Made by a program: the position numbers and the translations under genes. A stretch of 64,000 nucleotides of DNA from contig JBKEAM010000031.1 in assembly GCA_047972265.1 (NCBI GenBank), positions 4,044 to 68,043 of the forward strand, given 5' to 3'. The stretch is from JAAYCI01 sp047972265. Its GTDB lineage: Bacteria; Bacillota; Clostridia; Oscillospirales; Ruminococcaceae. Shown here piece by piece: positions 7,940-16,599 of this stretch (within the stretch, counting starts at the first letter, position 1; each line of letters starts with the position of its first letter). Below the pieces are notes generated by a model. The model was not told the DNA's origin, searched no databases, and saw only the letters and a list, made by a program, of their open reading frames with translations.

Positions 7940-8686
7940 ATGAAATATAGAAAAAAACAACTAGAAATTGAAGCGGTGCAGTTTACCCGACACAATTGGG
8001 AGGAAGTACGGGCTTTTACAAACGGTACAGCTTATGCCTTGAAAATCGAAAAGCATATTGACGGTAGATGCACTTGCATTATCCCAACGTTAGAGGGACA
8101 GCACATTGCAACCGAAGGGGATTTTATCATTGAGGGGTTTGCTGGTGAATTTTATCCATGCAAGCCAGAAATTTTCGCAGAAAGTTATGAGTGCGTGGAG
8201 ACGGAAGCAGACCATAGAGGAATATGCCCAAAATGTAAAAAGTCCATGAAGTCACTGCACATACAGATAGGTTGTAACGCATTATCCCCACAAATGCAGG
8301 AATATACAGAAGCAAGAGGACTAAAAGAGGGTGATTGCTTTGAAACGGCGGACCTTGCGGAATGGTGTGCAGAAAAGCGGGGCAACAACGAAAAAATAGT
8401 TAATGCGAAATCCCCTACCTTGGGGCCGCTATCAAGCCCCATGAAAAAAAAGAGTGACAATCCCCGCACAGGGATGCGCCCCTGTGAAGCTAAAGGCCGC
8501 CCCGCATGGTTTCACCGCTGGGTAGAGCGTAGCCGAGTTGTAGGCCCAGCGTTCCACGGTGACCATGGCGGGGTTGTTACAAACACATTTGCCTTGGTTG
8601 AATATGAAGACGGAACCATAAGCGAAGAATTTGCTTACAATATCCATTTTACGGATGCGGAGGGAATGAATGAATATACCGAATAG
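7940..8686 (+). CDS. Two-domain phage protein of unknown function
   Basis: 248 residues. The first ~75 residues (MKYRKKQLEIEAVQFT, then EGDFIIEGFAGEFYPCKPEIFAESYE) match a widespread family of small phage proteins usually encoded alone. A CPKCKKS knuckle near residue 96 follows. The last ~60 residues (GRPAWFHRWVERSRVVGPAFHGDHGGVVTN split by a short loop, then ALVEYEDGTISE) resemble another small phage family. The gene thus joins two modules often seen apart. The start lies within the expected end of the ASCH-like gene, with GGAGGG just upstream. Confidence 0.65.
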   Translation: MKYRKKQLEIEAVQFTRHNWEEVRAFTNGTAYALKIEKHIDGRCTCIIPTLEGQHIATEGDFIIEGFAGEFYPCKPEIFAESYECVETEADHRGICPKCKKSMKSLHIQIGCNALSPQMQEYTEARGLKEGDCFETADLAEWCAEKRGNNEKIVNAKSPTLGPLSSPMKKKSDNPRTGMRPCEAKGRPAWFHRWVERSRVVGPAFHGDHGGVVTNTFALVEYEDGTISEEFAYNIHFTDAEGMNEYTE

Positions 8687-8981
8687 GTTAAAAGTTGGCG
8701 GTAAAACGTACACGGTGGAGCAGACCGAACAAATCAGCATCGGTGAAAACTACTTAGGAGAAACCATATACACAGATCTTGCAATTAGGCTTTTACCGAG
8801 TATGGCTAACGGAATGCTGGAAGTAACCTTTTTGCACGAAATGCTGCACGCAATATTTAATCATCTTGGATATGTCAATCACAACGAAAAAAAAATAGAC
8901 GAACTTGCCAATGCGCTGCACATGGTTATTGTAGATAACCCCGATATTTTTAAAAGCGCAATGCAAAAACGGAAGGGGTGA
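8670..8981 (+). CDS. Small HExxH metalloprotease-like protein
   Basis: 103 residues with TFLHEMLHAIFNHLG near residues 52-66. HEMLH is a zinc HExxH motif, as in small phage metallopeptidase-like (ImmA/SprT-like) proteins. The acidic HNEKKIDELANALHMVI helix that follows carries a plausible third ligand glutamate. It overlaps the previous gene by 17 bases. It could cleave a repressor or host protein; this is inference. Confidence 0.7.
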   Translation: MNIPNRLKVGGKTYTVEQTEQISIGENYLGETIYTDLAIRLLPSMANGMLEVTFLHEMLHAIFNHLGYVNHNEKKIDELANALHMVIVDNPDIFKSAMQKRKG

Positions 8982-8987
8982 ATGCGG

Positions 8988-9425
8988 ATGAAATGGCAAG
9001 AATGTGCAATACAAGACCTGCGAAAATATGAGGGGCAGAAAGAAAGCCTAGTAAATATACCTGAAAAAATACTAGCCCTGCGGTATCGCTTCCAGGCAGT
9101 CAAAAGTGTGGCCGCCGACCGGGAGCCGGTAACCGGCGGAGCCAGCCACTACGAGGATGCCATGTTGGACAACATTGTGGAGCGGCGGCGACTGTCCTTT
9201 ACGTTGAGCGCAAACAAAAGGCTTGTAGCGCTGGTGGAAAAGGGCTTGGATAGCCTTACAAAAACAGAACGTATGGTGTTGGATGCCTTTTTTATTAATC
9301 GCCGAAAAGACCACATAGAATATTTGAAGCAAGAAACCGGGTACGAAAGCGCGCAGATCTACAGGATAAAAGAAGATGCGCTGTATAGATTTACAGTTTC
9401 CATGTATGGACTGCCGGAGTATTAA
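8988..9425 (+). CDS. Sigma-70 region 4-like late transcription regulator (ArpU/RinA type)
   Basis: About 145 residues. The C-terminal ~65 residues (LDSLTKTERMVLDAFF, then YLKQETGYESAQIYRIKEDALYRF) form a helix-turn-helix like sigma region 4, as in ArpU/RinA-family activators of phage late genes. It is the last gene before a terminator and then the terminase operon, the usual place for the late regulator. ATG 8988 is preferred over ATG 8982 because AAGGGG lies at a better distance. Confidence 0.75.
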   Translation: MKWQECAIQDLRKYEGQKESLVNIPEKILALRYRFQAVKSVAADREPVTGGASHYEDAMLDNIVERRRLSFTLSANKRLVALVEKGLDSLTKTERMVLDAFFINRRKDHIEYLKQETGYESAQIYRIKEDALYRFTVSMYGLPEY

Positions 9426-9520
9426 AGATGATAAAAACATGAGAGGAAATTTTAAAAAATAAGCTGTATACTGTACGTGAAGTGGTGGCGCGCTTCAATC
9501 CTCCTTTGATGGCAGCTTAA

Positions 9521-9555
9521 AACACCGGGCTTCCCCCTCCCCCCGGTGTTTTTTT
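9521..9555 (+). terminator. Rho-independent terminator before terminase operon
   Basis: AACACCGGG (9521-9529) pairs with CCCGGTGTT (9542-9550), followed by TTTTT. It separates the early genes from the late operon. Confidence 0.85.
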
Positions 9556-9594
9556 CTGCCGTTTTTTAAATTTTGCCAGGAAAGCAGGTGCGTT

Positions 9595-10113
9595 ATGGCC
9601 AAACTATCGCCCAAGCGGGAATTGTTTTGCCAAGAATATCTTGTAGACCTTAACGGGACGCAGGCCGCCATACGTGCCGGGTACAGCGCAAGGGCTGCAA
9701 CAACCGAAGCAAGCAGATTGCTAACAAATGCCAACGTCCGCGCGCGTATAGATATATTAATGGCGGAAAGATCCAAAAGGACAGGGGTAAATGCAGATCG
9801 CGTTATAAGGGAATTGGCCAGGATCGCCTTTGTAAACGCGGAAGACGTGGTGGACACAAGAACCGGGGGCGTGCGCAGTGATGCAAGCGCCGACGACAAA
9901 GCCGCAATATTTTCCGTAAAAGTAAAACAAGGAAGCGGGCCGGACTTTACAACGGATGAACGCGAAGTGAAACTGTTTGACAAGCTGAAAGCCCTCGAAC
10001 TGCTGGGCAAGCATACCGGGCTTTGGGATGATAAGGCCAACGACAAAATGCCCGTGCAGGTGGTGGTAACGTATGACTACGGCGACGATGGGGACGACGG
10101 CCCTACAGAGTAA
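9595..10113 (+). CDS. terS: Phage terminase small subunit
   Basis: 172 residues. The N-terminal LSPKRELFCQEYLVDLNGTQAAIRAGYS helix-turn-helix and the following repeat NANVRARIDILMAER are the signature of the Terminase_2 family, which binds the packaging start site on phage DNA and feeds it to the large subunit. It ends with an acidic tail that overlaps the terL reading frame. The start follows an AGCAGG ribosome binding site. Confidence 0.92.
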   Translation: MAKLSPKRELFCQEYLVDLNGTQAAIRAGYSARAATTEASRLLTNANVRARIDILMAERSKRTGVNADRVIRELARIAFVNAEDVVDTRTGGVRSDASADDKAAIFSVKVKQGSGPDFTTDEREVKLFDKLKALELLGKHTGLWDDKANDKMPVQVVVTYDYGDDGDDGPTE

Positions 10114-11386
10114 TGGCCCCGCACTGGTAATAAAAAGCAAAGCAAAATTTAACCCCACATTTAGGCAGGTTAATGCCACGCGTCGGCGGTACCGGATACT
10201 GAAAGGCAGCGCAGGCAGCGGCAAAAGCGTTAATATTGCACAAGATTACATTATCAAGTTAAGTGACCCAGCATTTGATGGTGCCAACCTGCTGGTGGTG
10301 CGTAAGGTAGACGACACAAACAGGGATAGCACTTTTGCGGAGTTGCAAGCGGCCATATACAAAATATTTGGCGACCAGGCAGAACGGGTATGGAAAATAA
10401 ACCAAAGCCCGTTGTACATGGAGTGCAAGATCACAGGCAACCGCATTATTTTCCGCGGCATGAATGACTACCGGCAACGGGAAAAAATAAAATCGGTTGC
10501 GTTTAAAACGGGCAAGCTGGTTTGGATTTGGGTAGAAGAAGCCACCGAACTGTTAGTGGAAGATATAGACATATTAGACGACCGTTTGCGCGGGGATCTG
10601 TCAGAACTGAACCCAAACTTGTACTACCAGATTACCCTTACGTTTAACCCGGTATCGGCTACCCACTGGATAAAGGGCCGGTACTTTGACAAAGCAAGCA
10701 ACTTTGTTATGACGCACCATAGCACATACAAAGATAACAAGTTTATTGATTTTGCGTACTACCAGCGCATGGAGCGCCGCAAAACAGAAGATCCCGAAGG
10801 GTACCGGGTGTATGGGCTTGGAGAGTGGGGCGAACTTGGCGGGCTGATCCTTAGCAACTACCACGCCCACAACTTTGCCCGCCTGCGCGAAAACTTTGAC
10901 GATTTTGTACTGGCGCAGGACTTTGGTTTTAATCATGCGAACGTCGTTTTAGAAGTTGGATTTAAAGACGGCGAAATATACATATGCCGCGAATTAGTGT
11001 GCCACGAAATGGACACCAGCGAAATTATAAAAGCTGCCGATAAGCAGAAGTTTTGCAAAACAGCCGAAATGATTTGCGACAGCGCGGAGCCTGACCGCAT
11101 ACAGATGTGGAGCAAAGCGGGGTACCGGGCGGTACCCGTGAGCAAAGAAACTGCAGGCAAGGGCAGTGTATCGGCGCAGATTGATTATTTAAAGGCGCGG
11201 AAGATCCATATACACCCATCTTGCGTACATACGCTAAAAGAGATTGGGCAATGGAAATGGAAAAAAGACAAATCAACAGGTTTATACATCGACGAACCTG
11301 TGGCCTTTTTTGACGATGCAATGGCAGCATTGCGGTACAGCGTGGAACGGCAGCGGAAGGGCGCCGCCATAGAAATTATGAAATAG
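10073..11386 (+). CDS. terL: Phage terminase large subunit (PBSX family)
   Basis: Up to 437 residues. Walker A is GSAGSGKS (about residues 45-52), Walker B is VWIWVEEA (about 148), and the nuclease part has AQDFGFNH (about 283), CDSAEPDRI and FFDDAMAALRY, giving the acidic residues of the RNase H-like fold. It packages DNA into the prohead using ATP and cuts the concatemer. The exact start is unclear: the frame opens at 10073, with another ATG at 10088, and both overlap terS. Confidence 0.94.
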   Translation: MTTATMGTTALQSNGPALVIKSKAKFNPTFRQVNATRRRYRILKGSAGSGKSVNIAQDYIIKLSDPAFDGANLLVVRKVDDTNRDSTFAELQAAIYKIFGDQAERVWKINQSPLYMECKITGNRIIFRGMNDYRQREKIKSVAFKTGKLVWIWVEEATELLVEDIDILDDRLRGDLSELNPNLYYQITLTFNPVSATHWIKGRYFDKASNFVMTHHSTYKDNKFIDFAYYQRMERRKTEDPEGYRVYGLGEWGELGGLILSNYHAHNFARLRENFDDFVLAQDFGFNHANVVLEVGFKDGEIYICRELVCHEMDTSEIIKAADKQKFCKTAEMICDSAEPDRIQMWSKAGYRAVPVSKETAGKGSVSAQIDYLKARKIHIHPSCVHTLKEIGQWKWKKDKSTGLYIDEPVAFFDDAMAALRYSVERQRKGAAIEIMK

Positions 11387-11399
11387 CGGGGTGTACGAA

Positions 11400-12905
11400 A
11401 TGACGGAAGCGGAACGGATAAGTATTTTGCTGGGGGATCCCGCCAACCGCACGATGAACGCAGGGGAAATAATTGCCGCAGAAATAAAAGAATTTAAAGG
11501 CAATGAAGCCTATACGCTGATGGTGGAAGGTGAACAGTATTACCGTAACAGATCGGCAGTACAGGCAAAGGTGAATGATGTTGCCCAACGCAGCAACACA
11601 AAAATAGAAATACCCATGGTAAAGAAGTTGACCGACCAGAAGGTAAACTATTTGTTATCAAAACCGTTTTCAGTCAAAACGGAAGATAAAAAATACGCGG
11701 AATGTTTAAACGACATATTCAACGCCGGTTTTAGGAAAAAGGTTAAAGCGCTGGATAAAAATGCCATTAAGCAGGGCATTGGATGGATCCAGCCATATAT
11801 AAAGCGGGACAAGCCGGGCAACCCCGCGAAACTGGATTTTTTACTGCCGTTGCCTACAGAAGTTGTGCCGATATGGCGCGACAACGAAAAGCAAGACTTA
11901 GAAGCGATCATAAGGTTTTACCAGCAAACGGTATATACGGGAAACATAAAGGGCACTGTAACACACGCGGAACTTTGTACATGCGCGGGCATACAGCGGT
12001 ATACATCTACCCGCGGGGCAACCAGCGGCGGCAGTGAATACGATTTTGTGATTGATAAGCAATACGGCACAGAGCAAAACGGATTTACAGACCCGTGGCT
12101 GGCAATAAATGGCAAAGAATACGTGCTGGATGAAGTGCCGGCCTCATGGTTGCGTTACAACGACGAAGAACTGCCCCTGCACTATTTTCTAAAAGAAATG
12201 GTGGACGATATAAATTGGCAAACATCTGTAACGGCTGATGTACTGCGGGATGTGGCAAAGTTTATATACCTACTTCGCGGCTACGGCGGCCAGAACATTG
12301 CCGAATTTGTAAAAGATTTGCAGGAAGCGCTGGCCGTTAAGCTGCAAGCAGACGGCGGAGTGGATAAGCTACAAGCAGATCTTAATATTGACGCAGTAAT
12401 GGCATTTTTAGAGCAACACCGCAAAAATGTTATTTATTACGCCAATGGCGTGGACACCCAAGACCCCAACCTGGGGGATGCATCGGGATCCGCTCTTAAT
12501 TTTAGGTACATGGATCTGGACAATGATTGCCAGTACATGGCCAACGAATTGCAGGGCACATTTGAGCGGTTAAAGCTGTTTATTGATGTGTACCTGCAGG
12601 CAATCGGCAAAGGCGATTTTACAGCGGTACCTTTTGAAATAGTCTTTAACATGGACATGCCGGTGAATGAAAGCGACGTAATCACCAACGTGGTGGCGTC
12701 GCAGAATATCCTATCCAAGAAAACCGCGCTCGAAAACCATCCATGGGTTACCGACGCGGAAGCGGAAGCCGAACAAATAGCCAAAGAAAAAAAGGAAAAT
12801 ATGCAACAATTTGGCGAAGGGCTGTTTGACGATGATTACAGCGCCGGAGATCTCCCGCCGGAGGATCCCGCCGCGAAAAAATCCGCCGGTGGTGAGGACG
12901 AATGA
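11400..12905 (+). CDS. Portal protein (SPP1 gp6-like)
   Basis: 501 residues. The N-terminal region (EYYRNRS-like helix, NTKIEIPMVKKLTDQKVNYLLSKPFSV) and the C-terminal acidic tail are those of SPP1-type portal proteins, which form the dodecameric DNA channel at the capsid vertex. ATG 11400 follows GCGGGG; a GTG at 11391 is the alternative. The stop overlaps the next start by four bases. Confidence 0.93.
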   Translation: MTEAERISILLGDPANRTMNAGEIIAAEIKEFKGNEAYTLMVEGEQYYRNRSAVQAKVNDVAQRSNTKIEIPMVKKLTDQKVNYLLSKPFSVKTEDKKYAECLNDIFNAGFRKKVKALDKNAIKQGIGWIQPYIKRDKPGNPAKLDFLLPLPTEVVPIWRDNEKQDLEAIIRFYQQTVYTGNIKGTVTHAELCTCAGIQRYTSTRGATSGGSEYDFVIDKQYGTEQNGFTDPWLAINGKEYVLDEVPASWLRYNDEELPLHYFLKEMVDDINWQTSVTADVLRDVAKFIYLLRGYGGQNIAEFVKDLQEALAVKLQADGGVDKLQADLNIDAVMAFLEQHRKNVIYYANGVDTQDPNLGDASGSALNFRYMDLDNDCQYMANELQGTFERLKLFIDVYLQAIGKGDFTAVPFEIVFNMDMPVNESDVITNVVASQNILSKKTALENHPWVTDAEAEAEQIAKEKKENMQQFGEGLFDDDYSAGDLPPEDPAAKKSAGGEDE

Positions 12906-14476
12906 GAGACAACGCCGAATACTGGATAGAACGCGCCCTGCAACGGGAGTATGAAAGTTATTTAGAGGGTGCCGAACTGTCCGAAAAACTGTTTGCAGAA
13001 TACCAACTGGCCGCCCGGCGGATCCGCGCAAAGGTGGGCGATTTTTACGCACGATATGCCACCGAGCAGGGTATTTCTATGGAAGAAGCGGTAAAAACGC
13101 TGAACCTGTCGGAAATGCAGGAATGGAAAAAGACGCTTGGCGACTACATGGCGGACATAAAAGCCGCAGCAGACGACGAAATACGGGCAAAGCTGCAAGC
13201 GGAACTTGACGCGCTTTCTTATAACAGCCAAATTTCCCGCCTTGAAGTGCTTGAAGGGCAGGTAAACATGGAACTAAACACCTTGTACGACAAGGGTGTG
13301 GAGCAAATGAAAGAACAGTTTGGCGATATGTTTGAAGAAGGCTATTATAAAAAAGTATACGACCTACAGCAACGCGTTGGGTTTATGGGCGAATTTGCCC
13401 ATGTGTCCACGTCCATGGTAGAAGACATTGTAAGCTACCCATGGAGCGGGGCAAACTTTAGTGATCGGCTTTGGCGCAACAAACAGGCCCTTATTTTTAG
13501 CACACGGGAAATACTAACCCGCGGGGCGATTGAGGGTACCAGCATCGGGCAAATGAGTAAATTGTTGTCTGACATAATGGGGCAAAGCTACAAAAATGCC
13601 CAACGATTGGTATTGACAGAAAGCGCGCATTTCCATGAAGAAGCCACATTCCGCGCTTATAAAGCCGCAGGTGTGAAGGAATACGAATACCAGGCACGGC
13701 TTAGTGAAAAGACCTGCGCAGTATGCGGGGCGCTGGATGGCAAGCACTTTGCGGTTGAGGAAAGACAGGAAGGTAGCAACGCCCCGCCCTTGCACCCGAA
13801 TTGCCATTGCATTACGGTAGAGCATGACCCGGAAGAAGCACTGGACTGGATCAATTCGGGTAAAGAAATGCCCCACCGCATGACATACGAGGAATGGGCG
13901 GCAGAGCAGGGAGTAAAAACCAAAGCAGCTACCGGCCCCAAGGGTATAAAGACGGATCCACGCTATAATGCGGATGCCAAGCAATATGCCTCCTATGCTG
14001 ACATGCTGGGCGACGATGCGCCGGCCGATATTGCAGCCTTTCGGGATCTAAAGTATAATGATACTGATAAGTGGGACATGATGAAACTGGACTACCGACG
14101 CCGTAGCGCGTTGCAAAACGGAGGTACTCCCCTGCCCCACATTGACGCTGTAAGCGCTGCGGATGGAAAGTTTGAAAAGTACCTGTTTAACAAGGATAAT
14201 CCAAGCGGGTATGCCAAAGGGCAGGCGTTGCAGTCGGTACTAGGATATAGCAAGGAAAACTGGAAGGATCTGCGGCAAAATATTATTGCGTCCGCGGCAA
14301 AATATCCCGCAAAAGAAATAAGCACAGATGCATTTGGAACCCGGTATGAACAAAAGATGGTGCTGTATGGCCCCAGTGGCCGGGCTGCAAACGTTGTTGT
14401 TGGCTGGAATGCCAAAGATGGTAAACAAAACCTTACATCCGTGTACATAAAGGAAGTGAAGAAAAATGAAAATTAA
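12902..14476 (+). CDS. Minor head protein (Mu gpF/SPP1 gp7-like) with C-terminal DUF6883 toxin-like domain
   Basis: 524 residues. The N-terminal ~200 residues are helical. Residues about 210-305 form the Mu F-like domain, with LVLTESAHFHEEATFRAYKAAGV and a zinc site CAVCG ... HPNCHC. After a linker, the last ~105 residues (about 418-520) match the DUF6883 pattern: KFEKYLFNKDNPSGYAKGQALQS, then LG..KENW.DLR, a polar strand pair and a final GW...G.QNLTSVYI. DUF6883 is known as the tail of polymorphic toxin-like proteins, commonly next to a small DUF4926 protein. Here such a small gene follows with an 11-base overlap. The head part sits in the capsid; the tail may be delivered with the DNA or act inside the host. 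The toxin role is inference. Confidence 0.85.
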   Translation: MRDNAEYWIERALQREYESYLEGAELSEKLFAEYQLAARRIRAKVGDFYARYATEQGISMEEAVKTLNLSEMQEWKKTLGDYMADIKAAADDEIRAKLQAELDALSYNSQISRLEVLEGQVNMELNTLYDKGVEQMKEQFGDMFEEGYYKKVYDLQQRVGFMGEFAHVSTSMVEDIVSYPWSGANFSDRLWRNKQALIFSTREILTRGAIEGTSIGQMSKLLSDIMGQSYKNAQRLVLTESAHFHEEATFRAYKAAGVKEYEYQARLSEKTCAVCGALDGKHFAVEERQEGSNAPPLHPNCHCITVEHDPEEALDWINSGKEMPHRMTYEEWAAEQGVKTKAATGPKGIKTDPRYNADAKQYASYADMLGDDAPADIAAFRDLKYNDTDKWDMMKLDYRRRSALQNGGTPLPHIDAVSAADGKFEKYLFNKDNPSGYAKGQALQSVLGYSKENWKDLRQNIIASAAKYPAKEISTDAFGTRYEQKMVLYGPSGRAANVVVGWNAKDGKQNLTSVYIKEVKKNEN

Positions 14477-14642
14477 ACAGTACGACACGGTAAAATTAAA
14501 AGACGGCCGTGTTGGTTGTGTTGTGGAAAAATGGAGCGAAACGGATTTTGAAGTGGATGTAGGAAGCGGGCCAGCGGACTGGGAAACCATTACCGCAAAA
14601 CTGGACGATATTGCCGAGGTAGTAACCCCGCAAAAGGCATAA
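14466..14642 (+). CDS. Small DUF4926-like protein, candidate immunity partner
   Basis: 58 residues, ATG 14466 to TAA 14642, starting inside the 3' end of the minor head gene. The sequence MKIKQYDTVKLKDGRVGCVV, then WETITAKLDDIAEV, has the beta-barrel pattern of DUF4926 proteins, which often follow DUF6883 genes. An immediately following terminator isolates it from the scaffold gene, so it belongs with the toxin-like domain. An immunity role is inferred from context. Confidence 0.72.
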   Translation: MKIKQYDTVKLKDGRVGCVVEKWSETDFEVDVGSGPADWETITAKLDDIAEVVTPQKA

Positions 14643-14664
14643 ACACAAAAAAATAGTTGGATCT

Positions 14665-14694
14665 AAAGACACTTTTTATGAAGTGTCTTTTTTT
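14665..14694 (+). terminator. Rho-independent terminator after DUF4926-like gene
   Basis: AAAGACACTT (14665-14674) pairs with AAGTGTCTTT (14681-14690), followed by TTTT. It lies inside the late operon, between the portal/minor head genes and the scaffold, and may set relative levels of head proteins. Confidence 0.85.
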
Positions 14695-14794
14695 ATGTCC
14701 AAAAATAAGCCGTCCCCTTCCGGCGACCAGAAGGAACCGCAATGCAGGTGGAAGACCTGGGCGAAAGCCGAAAAGCGGAAGAAAGGAAAGAACC

Positions 14795-15388
14795 ATGATT
14801 GTAGAAGGTGTACGTAAAATGTTGGGCGACGAATTGGCCGCAAAGGTGGACGAAGCACTGAAAGGCAAGGGCAAGGATGGGAAAGACCTTGACCTGGTGG
14901 TTGGCAATGATGGCACTTTTGTGCCGGTCGAAAAGCATGAGGGTGTGAAAACCCAAGCCACTGCCGCAGAAGCTGCAATGAAAACCGCCGCCAGTGTATT
15001 AAAAGGACTTGGCGGTAGCGGTGACCCCGCAAAATTTGCGGAGGATGTGGCCAACGCAAAGAAAAAGTTTGATGATGCGGAAACCACATACAAAAACGAT
15101 TTGGCGACCAATCGCAAAACCACGGCGCTAAAGCTGGCCCTATCGGGGCAGGTGCATGATGCATCGGACATTATAAGCCGCTTAGATCTTGCAGGCATTG
15201 AAGTGGACGACAACGGGGACTTAAAAACCGACATTGCCCCCCTGCTTACCCCGATACGCACAAGCAAACCGTACCTTTTTACAGAGCAGCAAGACCCGGA
15301 AGCAGCCCCCGACATTAAGGGGGCAAAACCGGCCGAGCCGGGCAAGCCTGCGGAAGCGGGAGCCCAAAGCGGCCCGACGATTTTTTAA
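14795..15388 (+). CDS. Capsid scaffold protein
   Basis: 197 residues, starting at ATG 14795 behind GAAAGGAAAG. It is acidic and rich in Ala, Lys and Asp, with a long helical middle (AEDVANAKKKFDDAETTYKNDL) and a Pro/Glu-rich end. Size, composition and place just before the major capsid gene fit the phage scaffold family, which guides prohead assembly and then leaves. Confidence 0.82.
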   Translation: MIVEGVRKMLGDELAAKVDEALKGKGKDGKDLDLVVGNDGTFVPVEKHEGVKTQATAAEAAMKTAASVLKGLGGSGDPAKFAEDVANAKKKFDDAETTYKNDLATNRKTTALKLALSGQVHDASDIISRLDLAGIEVDDNGDLKTDIAPLLTPIRTSKPYLFTEQQDPEAAPDIKGAKPAEPGKPAEAGAQSGPTIF

Positions 15389-15409
15389 AAAAGAAAGGTT
15401 GATTTTATT

Positions 15410-16240
15410 ATGGCACGTACAAGTGCAATTAGCTTAATCGCATCCGGCACTCTCAAAGCCGAACTGAAAGAACTGTACGGGTATGTTATTGGAAACGTGC
15501 AGAAACAAACCCTTGCAAACTCGCTTAAAAGCCAAGAGTATACCGGCAACCCTGCCGCAGGATCGGTTGAGTTCCGCCGTTTTGCAAACAGCAAATCCAA
15601 AGCATACGGAACAGCCCGCAGCACTGGCAAAGGTGATGCTATTCAAGCACCGCCCATCCCCGTGAACCTGTCTGTCCACAAAGAAATTGTGGAAGAAGCT
15701 GCCAAGTTTGATATTGATACGTTCGGCATTGGCAATTTGATGGTGCGCAGGGTGGATAACCATAGTTTGACAATGTCTAGCGAATTGGACGGTGCATTTT
15801 TTGAAGCGGCATTTGCTGATGGTACCGACTTCACCCCTGCGGAAACGGCTTTTGAAGATATTTTGGAAGAAAACATTCAGGCGTTGGAAACCGTGAACAA
15901 TGATTTTGTACGCGGTGTTCCCCGCAGCATCATGAATATGGTGTGCAGCACTTCCTTTTTCGGGAAAATTCGCAATTACCTGGACACCAAGCCCAACCCC
16001 AACGTGGACACTGCGGCAGAAGGCTTTGGCGTTTTCCACGGCGTTAAAGTTTATTCTCACATCAATGTGCCGCTGACGCGTAAGGCCACCCTTATGATTG
16101 ACGGAGCAATCGCCCAGCCTGTTGTGTCATACCAATACACAGAGCCGGAAAAAATCCCCCTGTCGAACGATTACGGTGTGGGGCTTTTTTATGATTACGG
16201 CACCAAAGTATTAACCCCCGATTTGGTATTCAACTACTAA
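15410..16240 (+). CDS. Major capsid protein
   Basis: 276 residues after AAAGAAAGG. It lies between scaffold and connector genes, has the expected size, and carries HK97-like features such as the mixed beta/helix C-terminus with DGAIAQPVVSYQYTEPEKIP. It would form the capsid shell. No N-terminal delta domain is evident, which agrees with a separate scaffold gene. Confidence 0.85.
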   Translation: MARTSAISLIASGTLKAELKELYGYVIGNVQKQTLANSLKSQEYTGNPAAGSVEFRRFANSKSKAYGTARSTGKGDAIQAPPIPVNLSVHKEIVEEAAKFDIDTFGIGNLMVRRVDNHSLTMSSELDGAFFEAAFADGTDFTPAETAFEDILEENIQALETVNNDFVRGVPRSIMNMVCSTSFFGKIRNYLDTKPNPNVDTAAEGFGVFHGVKVYSHINVPLTRKATLMIDGAIAQPVVSYQYTEPEKIPLSNDYGVGLFYDYGTKVLTPDLVFNY

Positions 16241-16261
16241 TCGGACGATTGTATAAACAAA

Positions 16262-16283
16262 CCCCGCACTAATTGGTGCGGGG
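16262..16283 (+). terminator. Hairpin after capsid gene
   Basis: CCCCGCAC (16262-16269) pairs with GTGCGGGG (16276-16283). No T-run follows, so it is more likely a partial terminator or mRNA-stabilising stem behind the most abundant structural protein. Confidence 0.6.
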
Positions 16284-16307
16284 AACTATTTACAGGAGGC
16301 TAACGCC

Positions 16308-16577
16308 ATGAAATTTAAGAATAAAGAAACAGGCAGTATTTTAAGCCCTAAGACCGATTTTGCCGCAGAGCAGTTAAAAAAGGATCCGCGCTTTATGATG
16401 ATTGAGGGCAAAAAAGAAGAAGACAGCGGAAGCGGTGAGGGTGCCGCGGATGGCTTGGAAAAGATGAAAAAGGAAGACTTGCTGACGCTGGCTGCTGAAA
16501 AAGGTATTGAAGTAAGCGCCCAGGACAGCAAAGAAAAAATCCTTGCTGCCATTAAGGCCGCACTGCCGGCCGAATAA
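16308..16577 (+). CDS. Small head-associated protein with HeH/LEM-like motif
   Basis: 89 residues behind AGGAGG. The N-terminal part is strand-like, the middle is acidic and Gly/Ser-rich, and the C-terminus (MKKEDLLTLAAEKGIEVSAQDSKEKILAAI) is a HeH-type helix-extended-helix motif common in small proteins next to phage capsid genes. Its role in the head is not known. Confidence 0.65.
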   Translation: MKFKNKETGSILSPKTDFAAEQLKKDPRFMMIEGKKEEDSGSGEGAADGLEKMKKEDLLTLAAEKGIEVSAQDSKEKILAAIKAALPAE

Positions 16578-16599
16578 GCCCGGAAAGCAGGTGTAAAAA

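Noticed and set aside
9440..9520. Possible tRNA-like or small RNA fold between late regulator and terminase
   Set aside because: Short pairings such as GAAG/CTTC exist, but no cloverleaf, T-loop or CCA end could be drawn; only the terminator is supported.
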